From: Streptomyces paradoxus
GTDB lineage: Bacteria > Actinomycetota > Actinomycetes > Streptomycetales > Streptomycetaceae
Direction: 5' to 3'
NCBI RefSeq assembly: GCF_014202475.1
Contig: NZ_JACHGV010000002.1
Span: 372,001-436,000 of the forward strand
DNA length: 64,000 nt
Below the pieces are notes generated by a model that saw only the letters and a list, made by a program, of their open reading frames with translations, ran no database searches and was not told the DNA's origin. A program made the position numbers and the translations under genes. This document shows, in pieces, positions 1-7,248 of this stretch (the first letter of the stretch is position 1; every line of letters begins with the position of its first letter).

Positions 1-1
1 C

Positions 2-1675
2 GTGGCGATCGTCGCCCTCGACGAGACCGGCTCCTGCTACGAGGTGACCGCGAGACGCCTGCGCGCCCAGGTCACCTCCGTCGCCGCCACCCTGCGCGAC
101 CTCGGCGTCGGCAAGGGCGACCGCGTGGTGGGCTACCTGCCCAACACCCCGCACGCGATCATCGCGTTCCTCGCCGCCGCGAGCCTGGGCGCGGTGTGGT
201 CGGTCTGCGGGCAGGACTACGCCCCCAAGGCCGCCGCCGACCGCTTCGCCCAGCTCGAACCCACCGTCCTGATCGGCGCCGACGGCTACCTCTTCAACGG
301 CACCACCCACGACCGCCGCGACGCCACCCTCGAACTCGCCGGCGCCCTGCCGACGTTGAAGGCCACGCTCCTGGTGGACCACGTGCGCCTGCCGTGGCCG
401 TCGCAGGCGTACCCGTCGCCGGCCGTCCCTTGGGAGGACGCCGCCACCCGCACCGAGGAACTCGCCTGCACCCCGGTGCCGTTCGACCACCCCCTGTGGG
501 TCGTCTTCTCCTCGGGCACCACCGGCCTGCCCAAGGGCATCGTCCACGGCCACGGCGGCGTCCTGCTGGAGCATCTGAAGACCCTCGGCCTGCACTCCGA
601 CCTCGGCCCCGGCGACCGGCTCCTGTGGTACACCACCACCCACTGGATGATGTGGAACCTGGTCGCCTCCACGCTGCTGACCGGCGCTGCCACGTGCACG
701 TACGACGGCAGCCCGGCGCCCTTCGCCAAGCTCGACGTCCTGTGGGAGCTGGCCGCGCACCACCGGGTGACCGTCTTCGGCACCAGCCCCCAATATCTGC
801 TGGGCATGGCGAAGTTCGGCATCGACCCGTCCGTACACGACCTCTCCTCGATCCGCGTGGTCGGCTGCACCGGCTCCGCCCTGCCGGCCTCCGCTTACCC
901 CTGGGTCCGTCACCACGTCTGCGACCATGTCCTGCTCGCGTCCATCAGCGGCGGCACGGACGTCGTCTCCGGCTTCGCCGGCGGCGCACCCAACGCCCCC
1001 GTCTGGGCAGGAGAGTTGTCTGCGCCCCACCTGGGAGTGGCGCTGGCCGCGTACGACGCTGAGGGCTTCCCGGTCGTGGACCAGGTCGGCGAGCTGGTGG
1101 TCACCCGCCCGATGCCGTCCATGCCGCTGTACTTCTGGAACGACCCGGACGGCACCCGCTACCGTGACGCCTACTTCTCCTCCTACCCGGGCGTGTGGCG
1201 GCACGGCGACTGGATCACGGTGACGGGTCACGGCTCGGTGATCGTCCACGGCCGCTCCGACAGCACCTTGAACCGCAACGGCGTACGTCTGGGCAGCGCC
1301 GACATCCACGACGTCGTCGAACGCCTCCCCGAGATCGCCGAGGCCCTCGTCATCGGCGCGGAGGAACCCGACGGCGGCTACTGGATGCCGCTGTTCGTCG
1401 TCCTCGCCGCCGGGGTGACCCTGGACGACCCGCTCCGCGAGCAGATCAAGGAGACGATCCGGACAGGGGCCTCACCCCGCCATGTCCCCGACGAGATCAT
1501 CGAAGTGCCGGGCATCCCGCACACCCGTACCGGCAAGAAACTCGAAGTCCCCGTCAAACGCCTCCTCCAGGGCGCCCCGGTCGAGCAGGTCGTCAGCCCC
1601 GCAGCCGTGGACGCCCCCGACCTCGTCGATCTCTTCGCCCGCCTGGGCGCCGAACGCCGGAGCCGGTCGACGTGA
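2..1675 (+). CDS. acetoacetyl-CoA synthetase, 5' end cut by window
   Basis: Adenylate-forming ligase of the acetoacetate-CoA ligase type, which activates acetoacetate with ATP and joins it to CoA. The open frame enters from the left edge, so the first GTG is probably internal; about 557 codons are present where the family usually has about 650, so roughly 95 N-terminal residues are missing. Seen: the P-loop-like motif SSGTTGLPKG near residue 170, the late motif GRSDSTLNRNGVRLG typical of this subfamily rather than acetyl-CoA synthetase, and the C-terminal RTGKKLEVPVKRLL stretch holding the catalytic lysine. The TGA overlaps the GTG of a small downstream frame. Propionyl- or acetyl-CoA synthetase is less likely because of the RNGVRLG and GKKLEVP signatures. 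Confidence 0.85.
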   Translation: MAIVALDETGSCYEVTARRLRAQVTSVAATLRDLGVGKGDRVVGYLPNTPHAIIAFLAAASLGAVWSVCGQDYAPKAAADRFAQLEPTVLIGADGYLFNGTTHDRRDATLELAGALPTLKATLLVDHVRLPWPSQAYPSPAVPWEDAATRTEELACTPVPFDHPLWVVFSSGTTGLPKGIVHGHGGVLLEHLKTLGLHSDLGPGDRLLWYTTTHWMMWNLVASTLLTGAATCTYDGSPAPFAKLDVLWELAAHHRVTVFGTSPQYLLGMAKFGIDPSVHDLSSIRVVGCTGSALPASAYPWVRHHVCDHVLLASISGGTDVVSGFAGGAPNAPVWAGELSAPHLGVALAAYDAEGFPVVDQVGELVVTRPMPSMPLYFWNDPDGTRYRDAYFSSYPGVWRHGDWITVTGHGSVIVHGRSDSTLNRNGVRLGSADIHDVVERLPEIAEALVIGAEEPDGGYWMPLFVVLAAGVTLDDPLREQIKETIRTGASPRHVPDEIIEVPGIPHTRTGKKLEVPVKRLLQGAPVEQVVSPAAVDAPDLVDLFARLGAERRSRST

Positions 1676-1809
1676 CAACCGCACAGATCACCCTCGCCGT
1701 CGTCCTGATCCCGGTATTCCTGCCACTGGGAACGGCGAAGATCGCCGCGGTGCCGTTCATGCGGCAGGCGGCAGCGCACAGCGGCATGCCGAGCAGCGGA
1801 CGGTGCTGA
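1672..1809 (+). pseudogene. truncated DoxX-like membrane protein start
   Basis: A 45-codon frame starting at a GTG that overlaps the preceding TGA. It encodes one hydrophobic segment (ITLAVVLIPVFLPLGTAKI) followed by AAVPFMRQAAAHSGMP, which resembles the first helix and following loop of DoxX-family integral membrane proteins (usually about 120 residues, four helices). It stops just after that loop and no continuation was seen in other frames, so this reads as a truncated remnant rather than a working gene. It could also be an unrelated single-pass peptide; recognition rests on a short match. Confidence 0.4.
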
Positions 1810-2000
1810 CAGCCGTGCACGCCTACATCGTGGAGCGGAGCGTGCCGGTCATCCGCGTCGATTCGGCCCGGAGTACCGCTTAGGCCCCCCTCATGACGAC
1901 GCCGACGCGGAAGAGCCGGCGACGACAGACTCGTGCCGGTCGGCGAGGCCGGCGCAGAGTCCATTGTCGGATTCAGGCTCGGCGCGGCCGGCCGGTCAGG

Positions 2001-2429
2001 TCATCCCGAGTTCCCACCTGCCATCCGCATGGCCGCCTCGTAGACCAGTTGCGCATGCAGTTCGAACATGGCCACCAGGTCAACGGCGTCGCCGCTGATC
2101 TCCCGCTGGACGAACAGCCCGTCGGCGCCCGCGAGGGCGTAGGTGGTGATGGTGCGTACCGCGCCCTCGTCCAGGTCCAGGATCAAAGTCCGGACGACTT
2201 CGGTGATCTTCTGGTCGGCCGCCTGATACACCCGGCCGAGGGTGTCCAGGGCCTGCTGTGACTCCGAGCCAGGGATCGTGAACGTGTCGTCGGTGTCCTC
2301 ACTGGCGACGCCGAGACCTGCCACGACTGCGCGATCACCACGGTCCAGAGGGCGAGGACGAGTCTGCGGCGGCGGAAGGCGAGTCTTCCGAGGCGGTAGA
2401 GAAGGGTGGTCAGGGCTCACTCCGGCCAT
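2001..2429 (-). pseudogene. deletion chimera: MMPL transporter start joined to TetR regulator end
   Basis: The 142-codon frame has two unrelated halves. The C-terminal half (from about VYQAADQKITEVVRTLI to MRMAGGNSG) looks like the ligand-binding end of a TetR-family repressor. The middle (VVAGLGVASEDTDDTFTIPGSESQQALDTLG) is the start of an MMPL/ActII-3-type membrane exporter, just after its first helix. That first helix is encoded upstream in another frame (TTLLYRLGRLAFRRRRLVLAL), separated by a two-base slip near 2328, and a stop lies before it. The simplest reading is that a deletion between a TetR gene and its neighbouring MMPL gene fused the remnants near 2225-2240 and the scar then decayed. 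No working product is expected. Confidence 0.6.
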
Positions 2430-2900
2430 CGGGTCACAGATCCACTGATGAGTACATCAAAATAGATGAAATATCCCACGCATGTCGCAATCGCACACTC
2501 GGTCAGCCGCCACGCACGGGGTGGTACCAGGCGTCAGGGCGATGTGGGTCGGGGAGACCCATCGCGTGAGTCGCCCACAGAGCCGGCGCGACCCCGTCAA
2601 GGAGTGAGAGAGGGTGCGGTCAGGCTGGCGAGGGGTGAGAGCCGTGCGATCTGGGCCGTTTTCAGTACGGGCCGTTTCTCCCTCGCGCCGATCAGCCTCG
2701 TCGACAACTGCATGATCCAGGCGAGCCCATCGCCACCACGCCCGCCGCAAACCAGCACATCCATGCAGGCCAGAGCTACGCGCACCACCGACACTGGCAA
2801 CGAGGTTGAACTCACGAGCAGCGGATTCAGTCCGTTCAGACGAAGTTGACGACCCGACAGGACAAAATGAACGTTTCCGCAGGTCAGAGACCTGCATGGG
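2430..2900. other. intergenic region, no gene recognised
   Basis: Frames are open on both strands (about 127 codons on + and 146 on -) but neither shows a recognisable family, a convincing ribosome binding site, or the strong third-position GC bias of the neighbouring genes. Composition is more mixed than in the flanking genes, consistent with decayed DNA next to the chimera and the tRNA cluster. Apart from the dyad at 2446-2459, nothing else is supported. Confidence 0.5.
2446..2459. promoter_or_regulatory. short dyad upstream of the MMPL/TetR remnant
   Basis: TGATG-AGTA-CATCA, a perfect 5-bp inverted repeat in a locally AT-rich stretch just upstream of the decayed frame. Its place and form fit a leftover TetR-type operator, but it is short and could be chance. 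Confidence 0.3.
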
Positions 2901-2974
2901 TGGGGCGGGTGGGACTCGAACCCACGGCCGACGGATTATGAGTCCGCTGCTCTAACCGGCTGAGCTACCGCCCC
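2901..2974 (-). tRNA. tRNA with CAU anticodon (elongator Met or Ile2)
   Basis: A 74-nt cloverleaf: acceptor GGGGCGG pairs with CCGCCCC, the D-arm contains AGCTCAGCCGGTTAGAGC, the anticodon loop is CTCATAA (CAT), the T-arm contains GGTTCGAGTCC, and the discriminator is A. CCA is not encoded. It is not the initiator, because it lacks the GGG/CCC anticodon-stem signature. A CAU loop of this kind is read either as elongator Met or as Ile2 after lysidine modification by TilS; the sequence alone does not settle which. Confidence 0.9.
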
Positions 2975-3128
2975 ATAGCGGCGTGTCGCGTACATGTGTG
3001 CGCGCCGTCTGCCGCAGCATAGCCGCTCATACGATCTCCTGCTTCGGCTGGGCGGCTTCGCACGGCCTACGTGACCTTGAGGACTGCGCCGGGTGCCGCG
3101 CGGTTCCCGGAACAGCGGATCGGACATG

Positions 3129-3153
3129 AAAAAGGACCCCTCAGAGGGGTCCT
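3129..3153 (-). terminator. intrinsic terminator of the tRNA-Asn transcript
   Basis: A perfect 9-bp stem (AGGACCCCT / AGGGGTCCT) with a 3-nt loop, followed on the minus strand by five T residues. It lies 12 nt beyond the second tRNA-Asn gene in the direction of transcription, so the tandem Asn tRNAs end here and the CAU tRNA further on is transcribed separately. Confidence 0.8.
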
Positions 3154-3164
3154 CGTTCGACCTG

Positions 3165-3237
3165 CTCCCCCGACTGGACTCGAACCAGTAACCTGCCGGT
3201 TAACAGCCGGCTGCTCTGCCAATTGAGCTACGGAGGA
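3165..3237 (-). tRNA. tRNA-Asn(GUU), copy 2 of the tandem pair
   Basis: A 73-nt cloverleaf with anticodon loop CTGTTAA (GTT, Asn), D-arm TAGCTCAATTGGCAGAGCA, T-arm GGTTCGAGTCC and discriminator G; CCA is not encoded. The acceptor stem is TCCTCCG paired with CGGGGGA. The body is identical to the copy 5 nt upstream; the difference is a base pair near the bottom of the acceptor stem, changed on both sides. Confidence 0.93.
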
Positions 3238-3242
3238 CCGAG

Positions 3243-3315
3243 CTCCCCGGACTGGACTCGAACCAGTAACCTGCCGGTTAACAGCCGGCTGCTCTGCCAA
3301 TTGAGCTACCGAGGA
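3243..3315 (-). tRNA. tRNA-Asn(GUU), copy 1 of the tandem pair
   Basis: A 73-nt cloverleaf with the same body as its neighbour, anticodon GTT and discriminator G. The acceptor stem is TCCTCGG paired with CCGGGGA, so pair 6-67 is G-C here and C-G in the other copy, a compensated change. The two genes are separated by 5 nt and probably come from one precursor that ends at the terminator at 3129-3153. Confidence 0.93.
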
Positions 3316-3475
3316 AGGTCTCGTTTTGCATCGAACGCACCTACCTGGGTATCCGCCAGGGGGCGCGCGTTCGCTGCGACACATACATTAGCGCAAGCAG
3401 GGGGGTGCTTCGCCAATCGGTACTCCCCGGCACCGACGCCGCATCGGAGACCTACGCAAGGAAAGGGTGGCCGCC

Positions 3476-3781
3476 ATGCGTTACCGGCTCACGTTCGTCG
3501 CCGGAGTCGTCCTGGGTTACGTGCTGGGCACGAGGGCCGGGCGCGAGCGCTACGAGCAGCTGAAGAAGTCAGCCCGGCAGTTCGCTCAGAACCCCGCGGT
3601 CCGCAACACCGCCGAGACGGCGGCCCACCAGGGCCGTGAGTTCGCGGGCAAGGCGTACCACGTGGTGAGCGACAAGGTCGGCGACCGAGTCCCCGACTCG
3701 GTGGCGGACCGGGTCCGTCACCTCCGCGACCGGGCCACTCACAACGGCGGCGAGGACGACTGGGGCACGACCAATACCTGA
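3476..3781 (+). CDS. YtxH-like small membrane-anchored protein
   Basis: A 101-residue protein with one N-terminal hydrophobic segment (LTFVAGVVLGYVLGTRAGRERY) followed by a charged helical tail. The GYVLGTRAGRERYEQL pattern, a glycine-rich helix followed by R-x-GRERY, is typical of actinobacterial YtxH-type proteins, whose function is mostly unknown. The ATG at 3476 is chosen over a GTG nine bases upstream because the purine-rich AAGGAAAGG at about 3458-3466 lies at a normal distance from it. The gene stands alone between the tRNA cluster and the sugar kinase. A link to envelope stress is family guesswork only. Confidence 0.65.
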   Translation: MRYRLTFVAGVVLGYVLGTRAGRERYEQLKKSARQFAQNPAVRNTAETAAHQGREFAGKAYHVVSDKVGDRVPDSVADRVRHLRDRATHNGGEDDWGTTNT

Positions 3782-3800
3782 TCTCCCCGATGCCGAGCAG

Positions 3801-3880
3801 CCCCGAGCCCCTGAAAACGGGGCGCGGGGCTGTGTCGATGTGCGGCTCCGCCGCGTGGGCGCGACCAGCCACGACGAGCC
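3801..3880. repeat. dispersed Streptomyces-type intergenic repeat, copy 1
   Basis: This stretch holds a GCCCCTGAAAACGGGGCGCGGGGC hairpin-like core and, on the minus strand, GTCGTGGCTGGTCGCGCCC. Related blocks recur at 9210-9262 and 17040-17095. It lies between the YtxH-like gene and the kinase and probably acts as a terminator for the former. Confidence 0.55.
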
Positions 3881-3955
3881 CGCACCCGGAACCCGGCGAC
3901 ACCCCCACGGCGCCCACGGCTCCAGCCAGCGCAGCGGTACGGCAGAATTTTGGCC

Positions 3956-5404
3956 ATGGGGATAGTCGCCGGGTTGGACAGTTCACCCGATTTCACTCGT
4001 ATCGTCGTCTGTGACACGGACACCGGAGCCGTGCTCAGGCAGGGATATGCACCGCATCCGGTGGAAGGCCCCGCGGGCGGCGGCCGGCCGTCGGACGTCG
4101 ATCCGCAGGCCTGGCTGCTCTCCCTGGGCGAGGCCGCGGGCGGAGGTCTGCTCGAAGGTGTGCAGGCGATCGGCGTCTCGGCCCAGCAGAACGCCGTCGT
4201 GCCGCTGGACGCACAGGGCAACACCGTGCGGCCGGCGATGGTCGGCGGCGACAAGCGGACGCAGGTCGCCGCGGCCGACCTGGTCGACGCGCTCGGCGGG
4301 CGTGAGGCGTGGGCGCAGGCCGTGGGCTGTGTGCCGCAGGCCGCGCAGCCCGTCACGAAGCTGCGCTGGATGGCCCGGACCGAGCCGGAGAACGCGCAGC
4401 GCACCGCGATCCTCCTCCAGGCACACGACTGGCTGGTGTGGCAGCTGCTGGGCCGGCCGGTCAGGAGAACCACCGACCGGGGCGGGGCGTCCGGCACCGG
4501 CTACTGGTCGGCCGCGACCGGCGGCTACCGGCCCGACCTCGTGGAGCTGGCGCTCGGGCACCAGGTGATGCTGCCGGAGGTGATCGGCCCGGCGGACGCG
4601 GCCGGTACGACGCCGGAGGGGCTGCTGATCTCCGTGGGCACCGGCGAGACCATGGCGGCGGCGTTCGGGCTCGGCATCGGCCTCGGCGACGCGGTGGTGT
4701 CGCTGGGCGCGTCCGGGTCCGTGATGGCCGTGCACCCCGAGGCCCTGGTCGACGGATCGGGCATGATCACCGCGCTCGCGGACGCGACCGGCATGCACCT
4801 GCCCGTCGTCACCACGCTGAACGCCGTACGGACCCTGCGCGGGGCCGCCGAGCTGCTGGGGCTGCCCGATCTGGAGAGCCTGTCCGACCTCGCGATGAAG
4901 TCGACGCCCGGGTCGCACGGGCTGGTGCTGCTGCCCTATCTGGAGGGTGAGCGGACGCCGAACCTGCCGCACACCGCCGGGACCCTGGCCGGGCTCAGGC
5001 GCGAGTCGATGAAGGCGGAACACCTGGCGCGGGCGGCGTTCGAGGGGATGCTGTGCGGGCTCGCGGACGCGCTGGACGTGCTGCGCGGCCGGGGTGTGGA
5101 CGTGCGGCGCGTTTTCCTGCTCGGGCAGGCGGCCGAACTGCCCGCCGTGCAGGCGGCGGCGCCCATGCTGTTCGGGACGCAGGTCGTGGTGCCGCAGCCG
5201 GCGGACTACGCGGCGATCGGCGCCGCCCGTCAGGCGGCCTGGGCGCTGGGTGCCTCGCAGGGCACGCTCGACGTGCGGAACCCGCCGGTCTGGCAGGGCG
5301 CGGTGGCGCAGGTGCTGGAGCCCGGGGACGAACTGGCCGTGGGGCAGGCGGTGCGGCAGCAGTTCGTGGCGGTGCGGGAGCAGACGCATCCCGGAGCCCT
5401 CTGA
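3956..5404 (+). CDS. xylB: FGGY-family sugar kinase, xylulokinase-like
   Basis: An enzyme of about 482 residues that phosphorylates a sugar or polyol with ATP; the FGGY family includes xylulokinase, gluconokinase and glycerol kinase. Seen: an N-terminal phosphate-binding loop (GLDSSPDFTRIVVCD), the middle lobe with GGDKRTQ, and the C-terminal family signature region with FLLGQAAELPAVQ followed by VPQPADYAAIGAARQAAWALG. Length fits xylulokinases (about 480-500). The ATG at 3956 is preferred over the TTG at 3950. No isomerase, transporter or regulator for a pentose lies next to it, so the substrate is inferred from family resemblance only. Confidence 0.75.
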   Translation: MGIVAGLDSSPDFTRIVVCDTDTGAVLRQGYAPHPVEGPAGGGRPSDVDPQAWLLSLGEAAGGGLLEGVQAIGVSAQQNAVVPLDAQGNTVRPAMVGGDKRTQVAAADLVDALGGREAWAQAVGCVPQAAQPVTKLRWMARTEPENAQRTAILLQAHDWLVWQLLGRPVRRTTDRGGASGTGYWSAATGGYRPDLVELALGHQVMLPEVIGPADAAGTTPEGLLISVGTGETMAAAFGLGIGLGDAVVSLGASGSVMAVHPEALVDGSGMITALADATGMHLPVVTTLNAVRTLRGAAELLGLPDLESLSDLAMKSTPGSHGLVLLPYLEGERTPNLPHTAGTLAGLRRESMKAEHLARAAFEGMLCGLADALDVLRGRGVDVRRVFLLGQAAELPAVQAAAPMLFGTQVVVPQPADYAAIGAARQAAWALGASQGTLDVRNPPVWQGAVAQVLEPGDELAVGQAVRQQFVAVREQTHPGAL

Positions 5405-5514
5405 CCTTTTGACCGCCCGTTGGGTTAATTCGGTTGAGGTAACACCGGTGGAGTGTTCGACGATAGGGGCCAGGGGCAACCAACCGCTCCGTCGCCCACT
5501 CCGAGAGAAGCAGC

Positions 5515-7248
5515 GTGCTCATACGACTCCTGCGGACCTACCTCAGGCCCTACAAGAGACCCATCACCCTGCTGGTGCTGCTGCAGTTCCTGCAGACCTG
5601 CGCCACGCTCTACCTGCCCACGCTCAACGCCGACATCATCGACCAGGGTGTCGTGAACGGCGACACAGGCTACATCCTGGGCTACGGCGGTCTGATGATC
5701 GGCATCTCGCTGGTCCAGGTCGTGTGCAACATCGGTGCCGTGTACTACGGCGCCCGTACGGCGTCGGCGCTCGGGCGGGACGTGCGCGGTGCCGTGTTCG
5801 ACCGGGTGCAGTCGTTCTCCGCGCGTGAGGTGGGCCACTTCGGGGCGCCGTCGCTGATCACCCGGACGACGAACGACGTCCAGCAGGTGCAGATGCTGGC
5901 GCTGATGACGTTCACGCTGCTGGTGTCGGCGCCGATCATGTGCGTGGGCGGCATCGTGCTCGCGCTCGGTCTGGATGTGCCGCTGTCCGGGGTGCTGGTG
6001 GCGGTCGTGCCGGTGCTGGGCATCTGCGTGACGCTGATCGTGCGGCGGCTGCGGCCGCTGTTCCGGGCGATGCAGGAGCGGCTGGACTCGGTGAACCGGG
6101 TGCTGCGCGAGCAGATCACCGGCAACCGCGTGATCCGGGCCTTCGTCCGGGACGAGTACGAGCAGCAGCGCTTCCGGAAGGCCAACACCGACCTCACCGA
6201 GTTCGCGCTGGGCACCGGCAACCTGCTCGCGCTGATGTTCCCGATCGTCATGACGGTGGTGAACCTGTCGTCGATCGCCGTGGTGTGGTTCGGCGCGCAC
6301 CGCATCGACAGCGGCGGGATGCAGATCGGTGACCTGACCGCGTTCCTCGCCTATCTGATGCAGATCGTGATGTCCGTGATGATGGCCACCTTCATGTTCA
6401 TGATGGTGCCGCGCGCGGAGGTGTGCGCCGAGCGCATCCAGGAGGTGCTGGACACCTCCTCCAGCGTGGTGCCGCCGTCGGCGCCGGTGCGGGAGCTGCG
6501 CCGGCACGGTCATCTGGAGATCCGCGGGGCGGGCTTCCGCTATCCGGGTGCCGAGGAGCCGGTGCTGCGGGCGGTGGATCTCGTGGCCCGGCCCGGTGAG
6601 ACGACCGCCGTCATCGGCTCGACCGGCAGCGGCAAGTCGACCCTGCTCGGGCTGGTGCCGCGGCTGTTCGACGCGACCGAGGGGCAGGTGCTCGTCGACG
6701 GTGTCGAGGTCGCGGAGATCGAGCCGAAGCTGCTCGCGAGGACCGTCGGGCTGGTGCCGCAGAAGCCGTACCTGTTCGCGGGGACCGTGGCGACGAACCT
6801 GCGCTACGGCAATCCGGACGCCACCGACGAGGAGCTGTGGCACGCGCTGGAGGTGGCGCAGGCCAAGGACTTCGTCGACGGGCTGGAGGGCGGACTCGAC
6901 GCGCCGATCGCGCAGGGCGGGACGAACGTCTCCGGCGGGCAGCGGCAGCGGCTCGCGATCGCCCGGACGCTGGTGCAGCGGCCCGAGATCTACCTCTTCG
7001 ACGACTCCTTCTCCGCGCTCGACTACGCCACGGACGCCGCCCTGCGGGCCGCGCTCACGCGGGAGACCGCCGAGGCGACCGTGGTGATCGTCGCCCAGCG
7101 GGTGGCGACCATCCGGGACGCCGACCGGATCGTCGTCCTCGACGAGGGCCGGGTCGTCGGCACCGGGCGGCACCACGAGCTGATGGCGGACAACGAGACC
7201 TACCGGGAGATCGTGCTCTCCCAGCTCACGGAAGCGGAGGCTGCCTGA
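5515..7248 (+). CDS. ABC exporter half-transporter, subunit with degenerate ATP site
   Basis: A 577-residue type IV ABC exporter: six membrane helices in residues 1-320, then a nucleotide-binding domain. Walker A is GSTGSGKST (368-376), the signature is canonical (SGGQRQR, about 473) and the Q-loop is VPQKPYLF. Walker B is IYLFDD, with Asp497 where the catalytic Glu normally sits. The next gene starts inside this stop codon (TGATG), so the two are translationally coupled and should form a heterodimer of the TM287/288 type. The GTG start follows AGAGAAGCA. Substrate unknown; lipids, peptides or drugs are all possible. Confidence 0.85.
   Translation: MLIRLLRTYLRPYKRPITLLVLLQFLQTCATLYLPTLNADIIDQGVVNGDTGYILGYGGLMIGISLVQVVCNIGAVYYGARTASALGRDVRGAVFDRVQSFSAREVGHFGAPSLITRTTNDVQQVQMLALMTFTLLVSAPIMCVGGIVLALGLDVPLSGVLVAVVPVLGICVTLIVRRLRPLFRAMQERLDSVNRVLREQITGNRVIRAFVRDEYEQQRFRKANTDLTEFALGTGNLLALMFPIVMTVVNLSSIAVVWFGAHRIDSGGMQIGDLTAFLAYLMQIVMSVMMATFMFMMVPRAEVCAERIQEVLDTSSSVVPPSAPVRELRRHGHLEIRGAGFRYPGAEEPVLRAVDLVARPGETTAVIGSTGSGKSTLLGLVPRLFDATEGQVLVDGVEVAEIEPKLLARTVGLVPQKPYLFAGTVATNLRYGNPDATDEELWHALEVAQAKDFVDGLEGGLDAPIAQGGTNVSGGQRQRLAIARTLVQRPEIYLFDDSFSALDYATDAALRAALTRETAEATVVIVAQRVATIRDADRIVVLDEGRVVGTGRHHELMADNETYREIVLSQLTEAEAA

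Noticed and set aside
2457..2897. Open frames on both strands between the chimera and the tRNA genes
   Set aside because: No recognisable family, no good ribosome binding site, and weak codon bias compared with real genes in this window.
5405..5514. Promoter boxes before the ABC exporter (TTGACC, TTGAGG)
   Set aside because: No matching -10 box at 16-19 bp was found.
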